From contig NZ_JBHTBN010000004.1 of NCBI RefSeq assembly GCF_042664795.1, positions 62,001-126,000 of the forward strand: DNA of 64,000 nucleotides, given 5' to 3'. The notes beneath the pieces are model-generated. The model did not search any database. It was not told the origin of the DNA and saw only the letters and a list, made by a program, of their open reading frames with translations. Origin of the DNA: Jejudonia soesokkakensis (GTDB lineage Bacteria > Bacteroidota > Bacteroidia > Flavobacteriales > Flavobacteriaceae). Every line of letters begins with the position of its first letter. The stretch's first letter is position 1. The position numbers and the translations under genes were made by a program. Shown piece by piece: positions 50,743-59,955 of this stretch.

Positions 50743-52338
50743 TCATACACTCGGAGCTCCTGCCATAATCTCGTCATTGGCAAATTCTTCAAACTTTTTA
50801 AAGTTTTCTTTAAATGAAGCCGAAAGTTCATTCGCCTGAATTTCATATGCTTTCTTATTTTTCCAAGTTTCTTTCGGATTTAATATTTCTGAAGGGACGT
50901 TTGGACATGATTGTGGTACATGCAACCCGAAAATAGGATGTTTTTCGTAGGGGACATCGTTCAACTGATTTTCTAAGGCAGCTGTGATCATGGCACGTGT
51001 ATATTTTAACTTCATTCGGCTTCCCACTCCATAAGGTCCTCCAGTCCATCCAGTATTTACTAACCATACATTGACTCCGGCCGCTTTCATTTTTGCACTA
51101 AGCATCTCAGCGTATTTGGTAGGATGCAAAGGCATAAATGGCGCTCCAAAACAAGCTGAAAAATTAGGAGTAGGTTCGTTAATACCTTCTTCTGTTCCAG
51201 CTACTTTTGCCGTATACCCACTAATAAAGTGGTAGGCAGCCTGTCCTGGCGTTAATTTTGAAATGGGAGGCAATACACCAAACGCATCTGCGGTCAAGAA
51301 AAATATATTTTTAGGATTCTCACCAATCGAAGGCTCCTGAATATTGTCAATATGGTAAATAGGATAACTAACACGTGTATTTTGCGTGATTGAAGTGTCT
51401 TCAAAATCTACCACTCCATTCTCATTCATCACTACATTTTCCAGAATAGCTCCTGGTTTAATTGCGTGATAAATATCAGGTTCGTTTTCTTCGGAAAGAT
51501 TGATCACTTTCGCGTAACAGCCTCCTTCAAAGTTAAACACCGTATTTTCTGCGGTCCAGCCATGTTCGTCGTCTCCAATTAATCTTCGGTTAGGATCTGC
51601 AGATAGGGTTGTTTTACCCGTGCCTGAAAGTCCAAAGAAAATAGCTGTTTCGCCGTTGTCTCCCACATTGGCAGAACAGTGCATTGGCATTGTATTTTTA
51701 TACACGGGAAGTATAAAGTTAAGCGCAGAAAAAATTCCTTTTTTAATTTCTCCCGTATATCCCGTTCCGCCAATTAAAGCGATTTTTTTTGTAAAATTGA
51801 GAATAGCGAAGTTATGTTGGCGTGTTCCGTCAACTTCAGGATCTGCCATAAATCCAGGTGCATTTAAAATCGTCCATTCTGGAGTAAAATTCTCTAATTC
51901 TGCTTCGGTTGGACGCAAAAACATATTATGGGCAAACATGTTTGACCATGGATACTCATTGATTACACGGATATTTAATTTATAATTTTCGTCGGCACAA
52001 GCATAGCTGTCTCGAACGTAGAGTTCTTTTTCTGAAAGATAATCTGCAACTTTCGTATAGAGGGCATCAAACATATCGGTTGGAAATGGAATGTTGATAT
52101 TTCCCCACCAAACCAAATCACGAGTCACGTCATCTTTTACAATAAAACGATCTTTGGGAGAGCGTCCTGTAAACTCGCCGGTATTTACTGCAAGCGCACC
52201 AGAGCTAGCTTCAGTTCCTTGATTTTTAGACAAGGTTTCTGCATGTAATTGTTTTGAAGAAAGTTGATAGTGAGTTTTGGCATTCTTAATTCCGTACTGT
52301 TCTAACGAAATCGTTTGAGTTTGGTTATTAGGGACCAT
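50743..52338 (-). CDS. pckA: Phosphoenolpyruvate carboxykinase (ATP)
   Basis: 531 residues, ATP-dependent form. The P-loop is FGLSGTGKTTLSADPNR, preceded by CSANVGDNGETAIF. The kinase-1a/2 region DDEHGWTAENTVFNFEGGCYAKVI carries metal-binding aspartates. It catalyses oxaloacetate + ATP to PEP + CO2 in gluconeogenesis. It converges on tadA with zero spacing and no visible hairpin between. Confidence 0.97.
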   Translation of the reverse strand: MVPNNQTQTISLEQYGIKNAKTHYQLSSKQLHAETLSKNQGTEASSGALAVNTGEFTGRSPKDRFIVKDDVTRDLVWWGNINIPFPTDMFDALYTKVADYLSEKELYVRDSYACADENYKLNIRVINEYPWSNMFAHNMFLRPTEAELENFTPEWTILNAPGFMADPEVDGTRQHNFAILNFTKKIALIGGTGYTGEIKKGIFSALNFILPVYKNTMPMHCSANVGDNGETAIFFGLSGTGKTTLSADPNRRLIGDDEHGWTAENTVFNFEGGCYAKVINLSEENEPDIYHAIKPGAILENVVMNENGVVDFEDTSITQNTRVSYPIYHIDNIQEPSIGENPKNIFFLTADAFGVLPPISKLTPGQAAYHFISGYTAKVAGTEEGINEPTPNFSACFGAPFMPLHPTKYAEMLSAKMKAAGVNVWLVNTGWTGGPYGVGSRMKLKYTRAMITAALENQLNDVPYEKHPIFGLHVPQSCPNVPSEILNPKETWKNKKAYEIQANELSASFKENFKKFEEFANDEIMAGAPSV

Positions 52339-52403
52339 ACTAAATTTTAATTGTTGCGATACAAAAATAAGAAATTGGATGAAGAAAAATACCTTAAAAA
52401 AAC

Positions 52404-52805
52404 TTAATTATCCTGTTTTAATGTTAATAACCCTATTGCCAATCGAATCCAGCCCACGATAAAAAACAATCCGCCAATTGGGGTAATTGGACCTAACCAT
52501 CCTACATTAAAGGGAAGGACGTCTTTAAGTGCTAGGAGATAGATGGAACCTGAAAAAAGAAGTATTCCGAAGAGAAAAAAACGAAACGTCCATAAAAGGG
52601 ATTTCTTTGGAATGACAGTCACAAAGCCTATTACTAATAAGGCAAGGCAATGATACATCTGGTAACGCACTCCAGTTTCAAATGTGGTAATCGCTTCAGT
52701 AGAAACCAATTGTTTTAATCCGTGGGCGCCAAAGGCTCCAAGGAGGATTGTAATGGCTGCTAAAAAGCTGGCGGTAACAACAATTTTTTTGTTTAGTTTT
52801 TTCAT
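52404..52805 (-). CDS. DUF423 membrane protein
   Basis: 133 residues with four hydrophobic helices. The DUF423 signature is visible: FLAAITILLGAFGAHGLKQL near the start and GSIYLLALKDVLPFNVGWLGPITPIGGLFFIVGW at the end. An inner-membrane protein without a known reaction. It is divergent from the saccharopine dehydrogenase gene, with a 67-bp gap. Confidence 0.92.
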   Translation of the reverse strand: MKKLNKKIVVTASFLAAITILLGAFGAHGLKQLVSTEAITTFETGVRYQMYHCLALLVIGFVTVIPKKSLLWTFRFFLFGILLFSGSIYLLALKDVLPFNVGWLGPITPIGGLFFIVGWIRLAIGLLTLKQDN

Positions 52806-52872
52806 AGAATAAGGTAAGTATTAGTACTTTCGTTTCCGAAGAAAATCAAAGAACAAAGATACAAAACACAGA

Positions 52873-54243
52873 ATGAGAAATATATTGATTATTGGAGCAG
52901 GACGCTCGGCAACCAGTTTAATTCAGTATTTACTGGACAAGTCTGAAACCGAAGAATTGTTTATTACTATAGGAGATTTAAACATCCAGAATGCTCAAAA
53001 ATTCACAAGTAACCACCCTAATGGGCGCGGAATCTTACTGGATGTTTTTAATAGTTCGCAACGCCGTGAAGCTGTTGAAAATAGTGACTTGGTGATCTCA
53101 ATGCTACCAGCAAGGTATCATATTGAAGTAGCAAAAGATTGTCTGGAATTTGGAAAGCATATGGTGACCGCCTCTTATATTAGTGACGAGATGCAGTTGC
53201 TAGACCCGAAGGTGAAATCAAAGGGTTTGGTGTTTATGAATGAAATAGGGCTGGATCCTGGGATAGATCATATGAGTGCGATGCAGGTGATTGATCGTAT
53301 TCGTGAAAAAGGAGGAAAGATGTTGTTGTTTGAAAGTTTTACAGGTGGTTTGGTGGCTCCAGAAAGTGACGATAATTTGTGGCATTATAAATTTACCTGG
53401 AATCCAAGAAACGTTGTCGTGGCAGGACAGGGAGGCGCAGCAGAATTTATTCAGGAAGGAACCTATAAATATATTCCTTACCACAGATTATTCCGTAGAA
53501 CAGAATTTTTGGATATTGAAGGTCACGGAAGGTTTGAAGCGTACGCGAATAGAAATTCCCTTAAATACCGAAGCGTATACGGACTGGAAGATGTGTTGAC
53601 CTTATACCGCGGAACGATACGTCGGGTAGGGTTTAGCAAAGCGTGGAATATGTTTGTGCAGTTGGGCATGACAGATGATGGGTATACCATTCCAGATTCT
53701 GAAAACTTGTCCTACCGAAACTTTGTCAATCTATTTTTACCGTATTCACCCACCGATTCTGTAGAACTTAAATTACGGCATAGTTTAAAGATTGATCAGG
53801 ATGATCTCATGTGGGGGAAGTTATTGGAGCTTGATATATTTAATCCTGACAAAAAGATTGGAATTAAAGATGCAACTCCTGCACAGGCGCTTCAGAAGAT
53901 TTTAGAAGACAAATGGACGCTCGAGAAAGAAGATAAAGATATGATTGTGATGTACCATAAATTTGGATATGAGCTAAAGGGAAAGAAACTCCAGATAGAT
54001 AGTAATATGGTGATCAAAGGTGATGACCAGACGTTTACAGCTATGGCTAAAACCGTTGGGCTTCCAGTAGCGATTGCAGCTTTGAAAATCTTGAATGAAG
54101 AAATTACAAATCCGGGCGTTCAGCTTCCAATTACCAAAGAAGTCTACGAGCCTATATTAAAAGAGTTAGAAGACTACGGCATTACTTTTAACGAAAGTGA
54201 AGTCCCGTATCTAGGGTATAATCCCGATAATGTATTTGGGTAA
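52873..54243 (+). CDS. Saccharopine dehydrogenase-like oxidoreductase
   Basis: 456 residues. The N-terminal Rossmann domain begins NILIIGAGRSATSLIQYLLD (GxGxxA). A large catalytic domain follows with VFMNEIGLDPGIDHMSA, conserved in saccharopine dehydrogenase (glutamate-forming) and related enzymes, and NLWHYKFTWNPRNVVVAGQGGAA. It likely acts in lysine metabolism, interconverting saccharopine, aminoadipate semialdehyde and glutamate with NAD(P). No partner lysine-ketoglutarate reductase is seen nearby. Confidence 0.9.
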   Translation: MRNILIIGAGRSATSLIQYLLDKSETEELFITIGDLNIQNAQKFTSNHPNGRGILLDVFNSSQRREAVENSDLVISMLPARYHIEVAKDCLEFGKHMVTASYISDEMQLLDPKVKSKGLVFMNEIGLDPGIDHMSAMQVIDRIREKGGKMLLFESFTGGLVAPESDDNLWHYKFTWNPRNVVVAGQGGAAEFIQEGTYKYIPYHRLFRRTEFLDIEGHGRFEAYANRNSLKYRSVYGLEDVLTLYRGTIRRVGFSKAWNMFVQLGMTDDGYTIPDSENLSYRNFVNLFLPYSPTDSVELKLRHSLKIDQDDLMWGKLLELDIFNPDKKIGIKDATPAQALQKILEDKWTLEKEDKDMIVMYHKFGYELKGKKLQIDSNMVIKGDDQTFTAMAKTVGLPVAIAALKILNEEITNPGVQLPITKEVYEPILKELEDYGITFNESEVPYLGYNPDNVFG

Positions 54244-54286
54244 TAGGAGTTTATTTTTGTAATTTTCTGCTGAAAATTCCAAACCT

Positions 54287-55099
54287 TTGAAACAGTTCTG
54301 TCTTATAAGTATTCTATGGGTATTTTTTTCTTGCTCTAATTTACCCAAAGAAAAACTGAAGCAATTTAGTGTTGATTTTGAGTATACGGTTGAAAACGAT
54401 TCTGCTTACCTACAAGTGGATAACCATTTATTTGCTCCACTTCTGGTAAGAGCTACTACAGAAAAAGCTAATGCAAAGAACTGGGTAACAAAGCATTTTC
54501 CATTGTTTATTCCACCCAAAACAGATACTGTTTTTAAGTTTCCAGTAACACAGACCAAAGAAGAATTGGCACTTAAATTTTCGGTAAGTACTGCAGATAC
54601 AGCAAGACTAAAACTAAAGCCAGTAAAATTACCTTTTCCGAAGGGAAAAACCTATAAAATCATGCAAGGGTACCAAGGTTCTTTCTCTCATAATAAACCC
54701 TATTCAAAGTATGCATTAGATTTTACCTTAAAAAAAGGAGATACTATTTCTGCAGTTGCAGATGGCTATGTGGTAGGCGTGATAAAAGGCTATAGCGAAG
54801 GTGGAAACGATTTTAAATGGCGTGATTATGCAAATTATATCACGTTGTATCATCCCGAGATGCATTTCTTTACACAATACGTTCACCTAAAACAAAATGG
54901 ATCTCTTGTACAATTAAATGATAAGGTTGTGGCAGGTCAACCTATAGGCTTAAGTGGTGTGACAGGTTTTACCAGCAAGGAGCATTTGCATTTTAATGCA
55001 TTCAGAAATTCGAAAGGAGTCATGGAACCTATTGAGATTGAATTTGAAAATGGAATCAAAGGGAAGGACTTGAAAACAGGGGCCATCGTAAAACACTAA
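54287..55099 (+). CDS. M23 family peptidase-like lipoprotein
   Basis: 270 residues with a TTG start at 54287. The lipoprotein signal is MKQFCLISILWVFFSCSNL. Residues 25-125 form a beta-rich domain, and the M23 domain spans about 125-255. Zinc-site motifs: the usual H-x3-D is here YSKYALDF, so the first histidine is replaced and only the aspartate is certain; YVHLKQNG and the terminal EHLHFNAF are kept. It may be a weak or inactive peptidoglycan endopeptidase, or use another ligand. It follows the saccharopine dehydrogenase gene by 43 nt. Confidence 0.85.
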   Translation: MKQFCLISILWVFFSCSNLPKEKLKQFSVDFEYTVENDSAYLQVDNHLFAPLLVRATTEKANAKNWVTKHFPLFIPPKTDTVFKFPVTQTKEELALKFSVSTADTARLKLKPVKLPFPKGKTYKIMQGYQGSFSHNKPYSKYALDFTLKKGDTISAVADGYVVGVIKGYSEGGNDFKWRDYANYITLYHPEMHFFTQYVHLKQNGSLVQLNDKVVAGQPIGLSGVTGFTSKEHLHFNAFRNSKGVMEPIEIEFENGIKGKDLKTGAIVKH

Positions 55100-55137
55100 G
55101 CCACAAGTTCATAAATTATATTCTTGAACTTGTGGCT
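55099..55137 (+). terminator. Long perfect hairpin after the M23 gene
   Basis: A 13-bp perfect stem, AGCCACAAGTTCA (55099-55111) with TGAACTTGTGGCT (55125-55137), starts at the last base of the stop codon. A T-rich, but not uninterrupted, tract follows. It is probably a terminator shared with the converging zinc peptidase gene. Confidence 0.65.
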
Positions 55138-55166
55138 GGTTATTTAATTTTATTTTAAAAAGGTTT

Positions 55167-55862
55167 CTAACGTCTTCCTAAAAAGATAGAAATGAAATAT
55201 AATAAAGTGGCTAATGATCCGAGTGCTGCCACCACATAGGTTCTCGCTGCCCATTTCAACGCATCCTTTGCACCAGCATGTTCCTGCGGAGTCACCATAT
55301 TTTCTTTTTCTAACCAGGCCAATGCACGATTACTCGCATCAAATTCGACAGGTAAAGTAATAAAGGCAAAAACTGTGGTTACAGCAAATAATAGGATACC
55401 AATCAAGAATATGATATTTCCTATCGTGCCTAAAAATCCGCTAACAGACATCACCAAACCAGCCATAATTATAAAATTAGAAAGCTTACTACTTACCCCA
55501 ACTGCTGGGACAATAGCACTTCTCATTTTTAACCAGCTATAGGCTGTGGCATGTTGAACTGCATGACCACATTCGTGTGCGGCAACCGCTGCAGCCGCTG
55601 CATTGCGCTGTTCATAAACAGGCTCGCTAAGGTTTACGGTCTTATTCTTTGGGTTGTAATGGTCGGTCAACTGACCTGGGGTAGAAATGACCTGCACATC
55701 GGTAATACCATTGTCGGCCAGCATTCGTTCTGCAATTTCCTTTCCGCTCATTCCGTTTTGTAAACGAACTTGAGAGTATTTTTTGAATTTACTTTTTAGC
55801 TTGTTACTTACATACATGCTTACTAAAAAGATGATTCCTGCGATTACATAATATCCTATCAT
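55167..55862 (-). CDS. YugP-type zinc metallopeptidase
   Basis: 231 residues. The N-terminal membrane helix (GYYVIAGIIFLVSMYVSNKLKS) is followed by the active-site motif AAAVAAHECGHAVQHA (HEXXH). Further helices follow at about 130-185 and at the C-terminus. It matches the Zn_peptidase_2 (YugP) family; substrate unknown. The gene is preceded by a small GNRA-loop hairpin close to the start codon. Confidence 0.92.
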   Translation of the reverse strand: MIGYYVIAGIIFLVSMYVSNKLKSKFKKYSQVRLQNGMSGKEIAERMLADNGITDVQVISTPGQLTDHYNPKNKTVNLSEPVYEQRNAAAAAVAAHECGHAVQHATAYSWLKMRSAIVPAVGVSSKLSNFIIMAGLVMSVSGFLGTIGNIIFLIGILLFAVTTVFAFITLPVEFDASNRALAWLEKENMVTPQEHAGAKDALKWAARTYVVAALGSLATLLYFISIFLGRR

Positions 55863-55865
55863 ACT

Positions 55866-55886
55866 AATTTCCGCGAAAGCGGATGA
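55866..55886 (-). repeat. Hairpin immediately upstream of the YugP-type gene
   Basis: TCCGC GAAA GCGGA (55870-55883) forms a 5-bp stem, with a GNRA-type loop when read on the plus strand. It ends eight bases before the ATG and resembles the leader hairpins of pth and rplY in position. Confidence 0.6.
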
Positions 55887-55934
55887 TTTTTAAATTAATT
55901 ACTTATTTAAAGATAGCAAAAAGCGTGCAAATTT

Positions 55935-58811
55935 TTATCCAACGATATTTACGATCTTTCCTGGAACAACAATCACTTTCTTAGGGGTACGACCTTCCAA
56001 ATAATGTGCTGTTTTCTCATGTGCCATTACGGCAGCCTCAATGTCGTCTTTAGACAAATCTAAAGATAACTCAAGGGTAAAACGCATTTTCCCGTTAAAA
56101 GAAATAGGGTATTCTTTACTGCTTTCAACCAAATGTTTTTCCTCAAACTTTGGAAAAGGTGCTGTCGAAATACTTTGCATATGACCTAATTTTTCCCAAA
56201 GCTCTTCGGCAACGTGTGGCGCATAAGGCGAAATCAATACGATTAATCCTTCCAGAATTTTACGGTTGTTGCATTTTAACGCAGTGAGTTCATTCACGGC
56301 AATCATAAAAGTGGAAACCGAGGTGTTAAAACTGAAATTTTCAATATCTTCTTCTACTTTCTTAATCGTTTTGTGTAAGATCTTTAGCGCATCTTTTGAA
56401 GGACTTGCTTCGGAAACTTCAAAATTTTCATCGGCACCTGAGTGGTATAATTTCCACAATTTTCGAAGGAAACTATTCACGCCACTAATTCCTGCCGTGC
56501 TCCATGGTTTTGCCTGCTCTAACGGACCTAAAAACATTTCATACATACGTAGCGTGTCGGCGCCATAGCGATCACAAATGTCATCCGGATTGACCACATT
56601 GTATTTGGATTTGGACATTTTTTCGATTTCACGGGAGACTTTAAAAGTACCGTCTTCTTCAGTAAGAAACTCAGCATCTTTAAATTCGGGGCGCCAGTTT
56701 TTAAAAGCGTCTATATCTAGTTCGTTTGAAGCGTTAATTAAAGAAACATCGGCATGAATTGCTTGAGTTTCATATTCCGAAGCCTTAGTAGCAGAAGCAA
56801 ATTTATTTTCTCCTTCGATTCTATGCACAAAAGCACTCTCCCCCAAAATCATTCCTTGGTTAATCAATTTCTTGACAGGTTCATTCACAGGTAAGTGACC
56901 TAAATCATACATCGCCTTGGTCCAAAAACGGCTGTATAATAAGTGACCCGTCGCATGTTCACTTCCGCCTAAGTACAGATCAACATTCTGCCAGTAGTCT
57001 AAGGCTTCTTTACTTGCGAATTCTTCTGTATTATGCGGATCCATATATCGGAACATATAACAACTACTGCCTGCCCAACCTGGCATAGTGTTGAGTTCTA
57101 AAGGAAAGACAGTTTCATTATCTATCAAGTGATTACTGACTACTGCAAACTTATTCGTATCCCAAGCCCAAACATCGGCACGACCTAGAGGCGGTTCGCC
57201 CGTTTCGGTAGGCAAGTATTTTTCAATTTCAGGAAGCTCAATGGGTAAATGCTTTTTGTCGATCATTTGCGGCATTCCGTTTTTATAATAGACTGGAAAA
57301 GGTTCTCCCCAATAGCGTTGTCTGCTAAAGACCGCATCCCGTAATCTGTAATTGATCTTTCCAGTGCCTTGTCCTTTTTCTTCTAAGGATTTAATAGCTT
57401 TTTCGGTCGCTTTTTTGTAATCTAATCCGTTGAGAAAATCACTGTTCGTAATGACCGTATTTTCTTTGTCGGCGTAGGCTTCTTGAGAAATGTCAACTCC
57501 TTCAAAAATATTAGGAATGGCAATGTCAAAATGTTTTGCAAAATCGTAATCCCTTTGATCCCCACAAGGTACGCTCATCACAGCACCAGTTCCGTAGCCT
57601 GCTAATACATAGTCCCCAATCCAGATAGGCACAGGGACACCTGTAAAAGGATGTTCTGCAAACGCACCGGTAAAGACGCCACTGATCGTTTTTACATCTG
57701 CCATGCGTTCACGTTCACTTCGTTTTGCCGTCGCTTTAACGTAGGCTTCTACGTCGTCTTTTTGTGCATCGGTGGTTATTTTAGACACCAGTTCATGTTC
57801 TGGTGCCAATGTCATAAATGAAACACCAAAAATCGTATCAGGTCGTGTCGTAAAGACTTCAATTTTATGAGATTCCTCGTCGCTTCGCTCTGTTGGAATG
57901 ACAGTAAAAGTAACCGAAGCTCCTTTTGATCTCCCAATCCAGTTGGTCTGGGAGTCCTTCAACGGTTGTGGCCAGTCGATGGTATCTAAATCATCTAATA
58001 AACGTTGCGCATAGGCAGTAATTCGCATACTCCACTGCATCATTTTTTTGCGTACCACAGGATGTCCTCCACGTTCTGAAACTCCGTTGACAATTTCATC
58101 GTTTGCTAAAACCGTTTTAAGTTCTGGGCACCAGTTCACTTCCGTTTCAGCTAAGTAGGTGAGTCTGTATTGGAGTAAAATTTCTTGTGTTTTTTCTTCT
58201 GAAAAGCCATTCCATTCTGCTGCGGAAAAATCTTCAATATCAGAATCGCAAGCCGCATCTATAGTTGTATTTCCTTCCGAAGAAAAAATTGAAACAAGTT
58301 CTGAAACAGGTCTCGCTTTATCGGAAGCGTTATCGTACCACGAATTAAATAATTCAGTAAAGATCCATTGCGTCCATTTGTAATAACTTGGGTCCGAAGT
58401 ACGAAACTCCCGACTCCAGTCAAAAGAAAATCCAATACGATCCATCTGTTTGCGATAGCCTTCAATCTTATTTCCAGCCTTATCGACGCCGCCTTCAATA
58501 TTTACTTTGGTGGTTTCGGCAGGGTGCTGCCCTGTCTGGATTGCGTACTGTTCTGCAGGCAATCCGAAGCTATCATATCCCTGAGGGTGTAGTACGTTAA
58601 AGCCTTTGTGACGTTTGTAACGAGCATAGACATCACTTGCAATATAGCCTAGCGGATGCCCAACGTGTAATCCTGCGCCAGACGGATACGGGAACATATC
58701 CAGCACATAATATTTTGGTTTTTCGCTTTGGTTCTCGGCTTTGAATGTCTGATTTTTAGCCCAATATTCTTGCCATTTTTTTTCAATATCGTTATAGTGA
58801 TAGCTGCTCAT
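55935..58811 (-). CDS. leuS: Leucyl-tRNA synthetase
   Basis: The frame opens at 58850, but the ATG at 58811 (MSSYHYNDIEKKWQEYW) is the family start, giving 958 residues. The HIGH motif is in YPSGAGLHVGHPLGY and KMSKS is in KMSKSKYNVVNPDD. The CP1 editing domain contains VFTTRPDTIFGV. Class I synthetase charging tRNA-Leu. An odd segment VIPTERSDEESHKIEVF, just before FTTRPDT, is encoded by a repeat-like DNA element (57870-57903) and looks like an in-frame insertion. The length fits Bacteroidota LeuRS plus such an insertion. Confidence 0.96.
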   Translation of the reverse strand: MSSYHYNDIEKKWQEYWAKNQTFKAENQSEKPKYYVLDMFPYPSGAGLHVGHPLGYIASDVYARYKRHKGFNVLHPQGYDSFGLPAEQYAIQTGQHPAETTKVNIEGGVDKAGNKIEGYRKQMDRIGFSFDWSREFRTSDPSYYKWTQWIFTELFNSWYDNASDKARPVSELVSIFSSEGNTTIDAACDSDIEDFSAAEWNGFSEEKTQEILLQYRLTYLAETEVNWCPELKTVLANDEIVNGVSERGGHPVVRKKMMQWSMRITAYAQRLLDDLDTIDWPQPLKDSQTNWIGRSKGASVTFTVIPTERSDEESHKIEVFTTRPDTIFGVSFMTLAPEHELVSKITTDAQKDDVEAYVKATAKRSERERMADVKTISGVFTGAFAEHPFTGVPVPIWIGDYVLAGYGTGAVMSVPCGDQRDYDFAKHFDIAIPNIFEGVDISQEAYADKENTVITNSDFLNGLDYKKATEKAIKSLEEKGQGTGKINYRLRDAVFSRQRYWGEPFPVYYKNGMPQMIDKKHLPIELPEIEKYLPTETGEPPLGRADVWAWDTNKFAVVSNHLIDNETVFPLELNTMPGWAGSSCYMFRYMDPHNTEEFASKEALDYWQNVDLYLGGSEHATGHLLYSRFWTKAMYDLGHLPVNEPVKKLINQGMILGESAFVHRIEGENKFASATKASEYETQAIHADVSLINASNELDIDAFKNWRPEFKDAEFLTEEDGTFKVSREIEKMSKSKYNVVNPDDICDRYGADTLRMYEMFLGPLEQAKPWSTAGISGVNSFLRKLWKLYHSGADENFEVSEASPSKDALKILHKTIKKVEEDIENFSFNTSVSTFMIAVNELTALKCNNRKILEGLIVLISPYAPHVAEELWEKLGHMQSISTAPFPKFEEKHLVESSKEYPISFNGKMRFTLELSLDLSKDDIEAAVMAHEKTAHYLEGRTPKKVIVVPGKIVNIVG
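57870..57903 (-). repeat. Repeat-like element inside leuS
   Basis: On the minus strand the element starts with GTCATTCC, passes GAGCGAAGCGACGAG, and ends GGAATCTC. ATTCC and GGAAT at the ends are complementary. It encodes VIPTERSDEES in frame within the editing domain. Such GTCATTCC...GGAATCTC words are dispersed repeats in many bacteria. Confidence 0.7.
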
Positions 58812-58819
58812 TAAAATAC

Positions 58820-58845
58820 TCATGGAAACGGGGATCTCAAAAAAG
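58820..58845 (-). repeat. Half hairpin element before leuS start
   Basis: On the minus strand GAGATCCCCGTTTCCATG resembles the 5' arm of the elements before rplY and pth, but the 3' arm has decayed. It lies a few bases upstream of the preferred ATG. Confidence 0.5.
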
Positions 58846-58914
58846 AACAACCGTTTAGATTAAAAATAAAATGCAAATTTAAGACTTCTATGTGGAAGTA
58901 AAAGCCGTCATCGA

Positions 58915-59742
58915 TTAAAAATTGGGATGTAATAACGTGCCAGAATAGAGCGCCCATAACATAGAGAGTAAGGCAGAAATATTCATGGCAATTCCAAAGA
59001 GTTTCATCTGCGGAACGGTGTACGGTTTTCCTTTAAAAAAGATAAAAACGTCAACCATTAGCCAGAGTGAAAAAAGTGCCAAAAAGCCACCCAATACATA
59101 ATCCTGAAACCAGAAGGTAAGGATATATACTTCGGTTAGCAGGAACCCCAACATCAAAAATTTAGAATTTTTCCGACCTATAAGCGTAGCCGTAGTTTTC
59201 TTTTTGGTAGCCATATCGGGTTCGATGTCCATAATCTCTCCTGCTATATGTGCCTGAAAAGCAAACAACGTCAGGTACAAAATGGTTTGCCACGGAATCA
59301 TCTCTAGGTCATTAAGTAGTACACTAAAAAAAGCCGTAAACACATATCCAATCTGAATACAGATTTCAAAAGGAGGTTTTTCTTTTAGTCTAAAAGGTTG
59401 AAAATTGTAGATGATATTTATAACCACCATAAAAATTAGTAGTATCAACATTTCCCAACCTCTAATGATGGTAAAATAAATAAAGAAGGGAATCAATACC
59501 AGTCCAATTTTAAATGGCACCGAAGCTAATTGAGATTTTCTGGCTTGAGCTCCAAATAAAAAGTTTCCTTTACGAGCATTGGCAGCATCTGCTTTAACAT
59601 CATTATAATCGTTTAATCCGTAAACCAAATAATTTAGCGGAAACATTACAAAGAACAACCCAATCCAGAAGTTAGGCTCGAACCAGAAATTAGCAGCTAA
59701 TTTAAAAGGAACCAGATAGATCCATACCGTAGGAAACCACAA
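58915..59742 (-). CDS. UbiA-family prenyltransferase (start uncertain, homologous frame continues upstream)
   Basis: The first usual start codon in frame is a TTG at 59742, giving 275 residues and about eight membrane helices. Two aspartate motifs are present: GLNDYNDVKAD (NDxxDxxxD) and GEIMDIEPDMATKK. They bind Mg2+-prenyl diphosphate. The enzyme attaches a prenyl chain to an aromatic or similar acceptor in the membrane. The frame upstream still reads plausible N-terminal protein (GIKNILQDIKISRPGLWFP) to a stop at 59133-59135 plus 700, i.e. near 59835, but contains no ATG, GTG or TTG there. The real start may be CTG (59820) or another rare codon. Confidence 0.8.
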   Translation of the reverse strand: MWFPTVWIYLVPFKLAANFWFEPNFWIGLFFVMFPLNYLVYGLNDYNDVKADAANARKGNFLFGAQARKSQLASVPFKIGLVLIPFFIYFTIIRGWEMLILLIFMVVINIIYNFQPFRLKEKPPFEICIQIGYVFTAFFSVLLNDLEMIPWQTILYLTLFAFQAHIAGEIMDIEPDMATKKKTTATLIGRKNSKFLMLGFLLTEVYILTFWFQDYVLGGFLALFSLWLMVDVFIFFKGKPYTVPQMKLFGIAMNISALLSMLWALYSGTLLHPNF

Positions 59743-59955
59743 TCCAGGTCTGGAAATTTTTATATCCTGAAGTATATTTTTGATGCCTTGAAATAATTTT
59801 GATAGGTGTAAATTTAACAGGAATCCCCAAAATTAACACATAAATGAAGATTGAAATTGAGAATGCTACAAATACTATAATCTTACTGACTTGCGTTTAC
59901 ATAAATGATTGTATTTTTACAGCACATAAATTAATATTAATCGCTACTAGTACCT

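Noticed and set aside
50743..50745. Overlapping tadA and pckA stops as a frameshift sign
   Set aside because: Both proteins have normal C-termini; it is simply tight convergent packing.
58812..58850. N-terminal extension of LeuRS (MFFFEIPVSMSIL)
   Set aside because: It is encoded by the degenerate hairpin element; the conserved family start is the later ATG.
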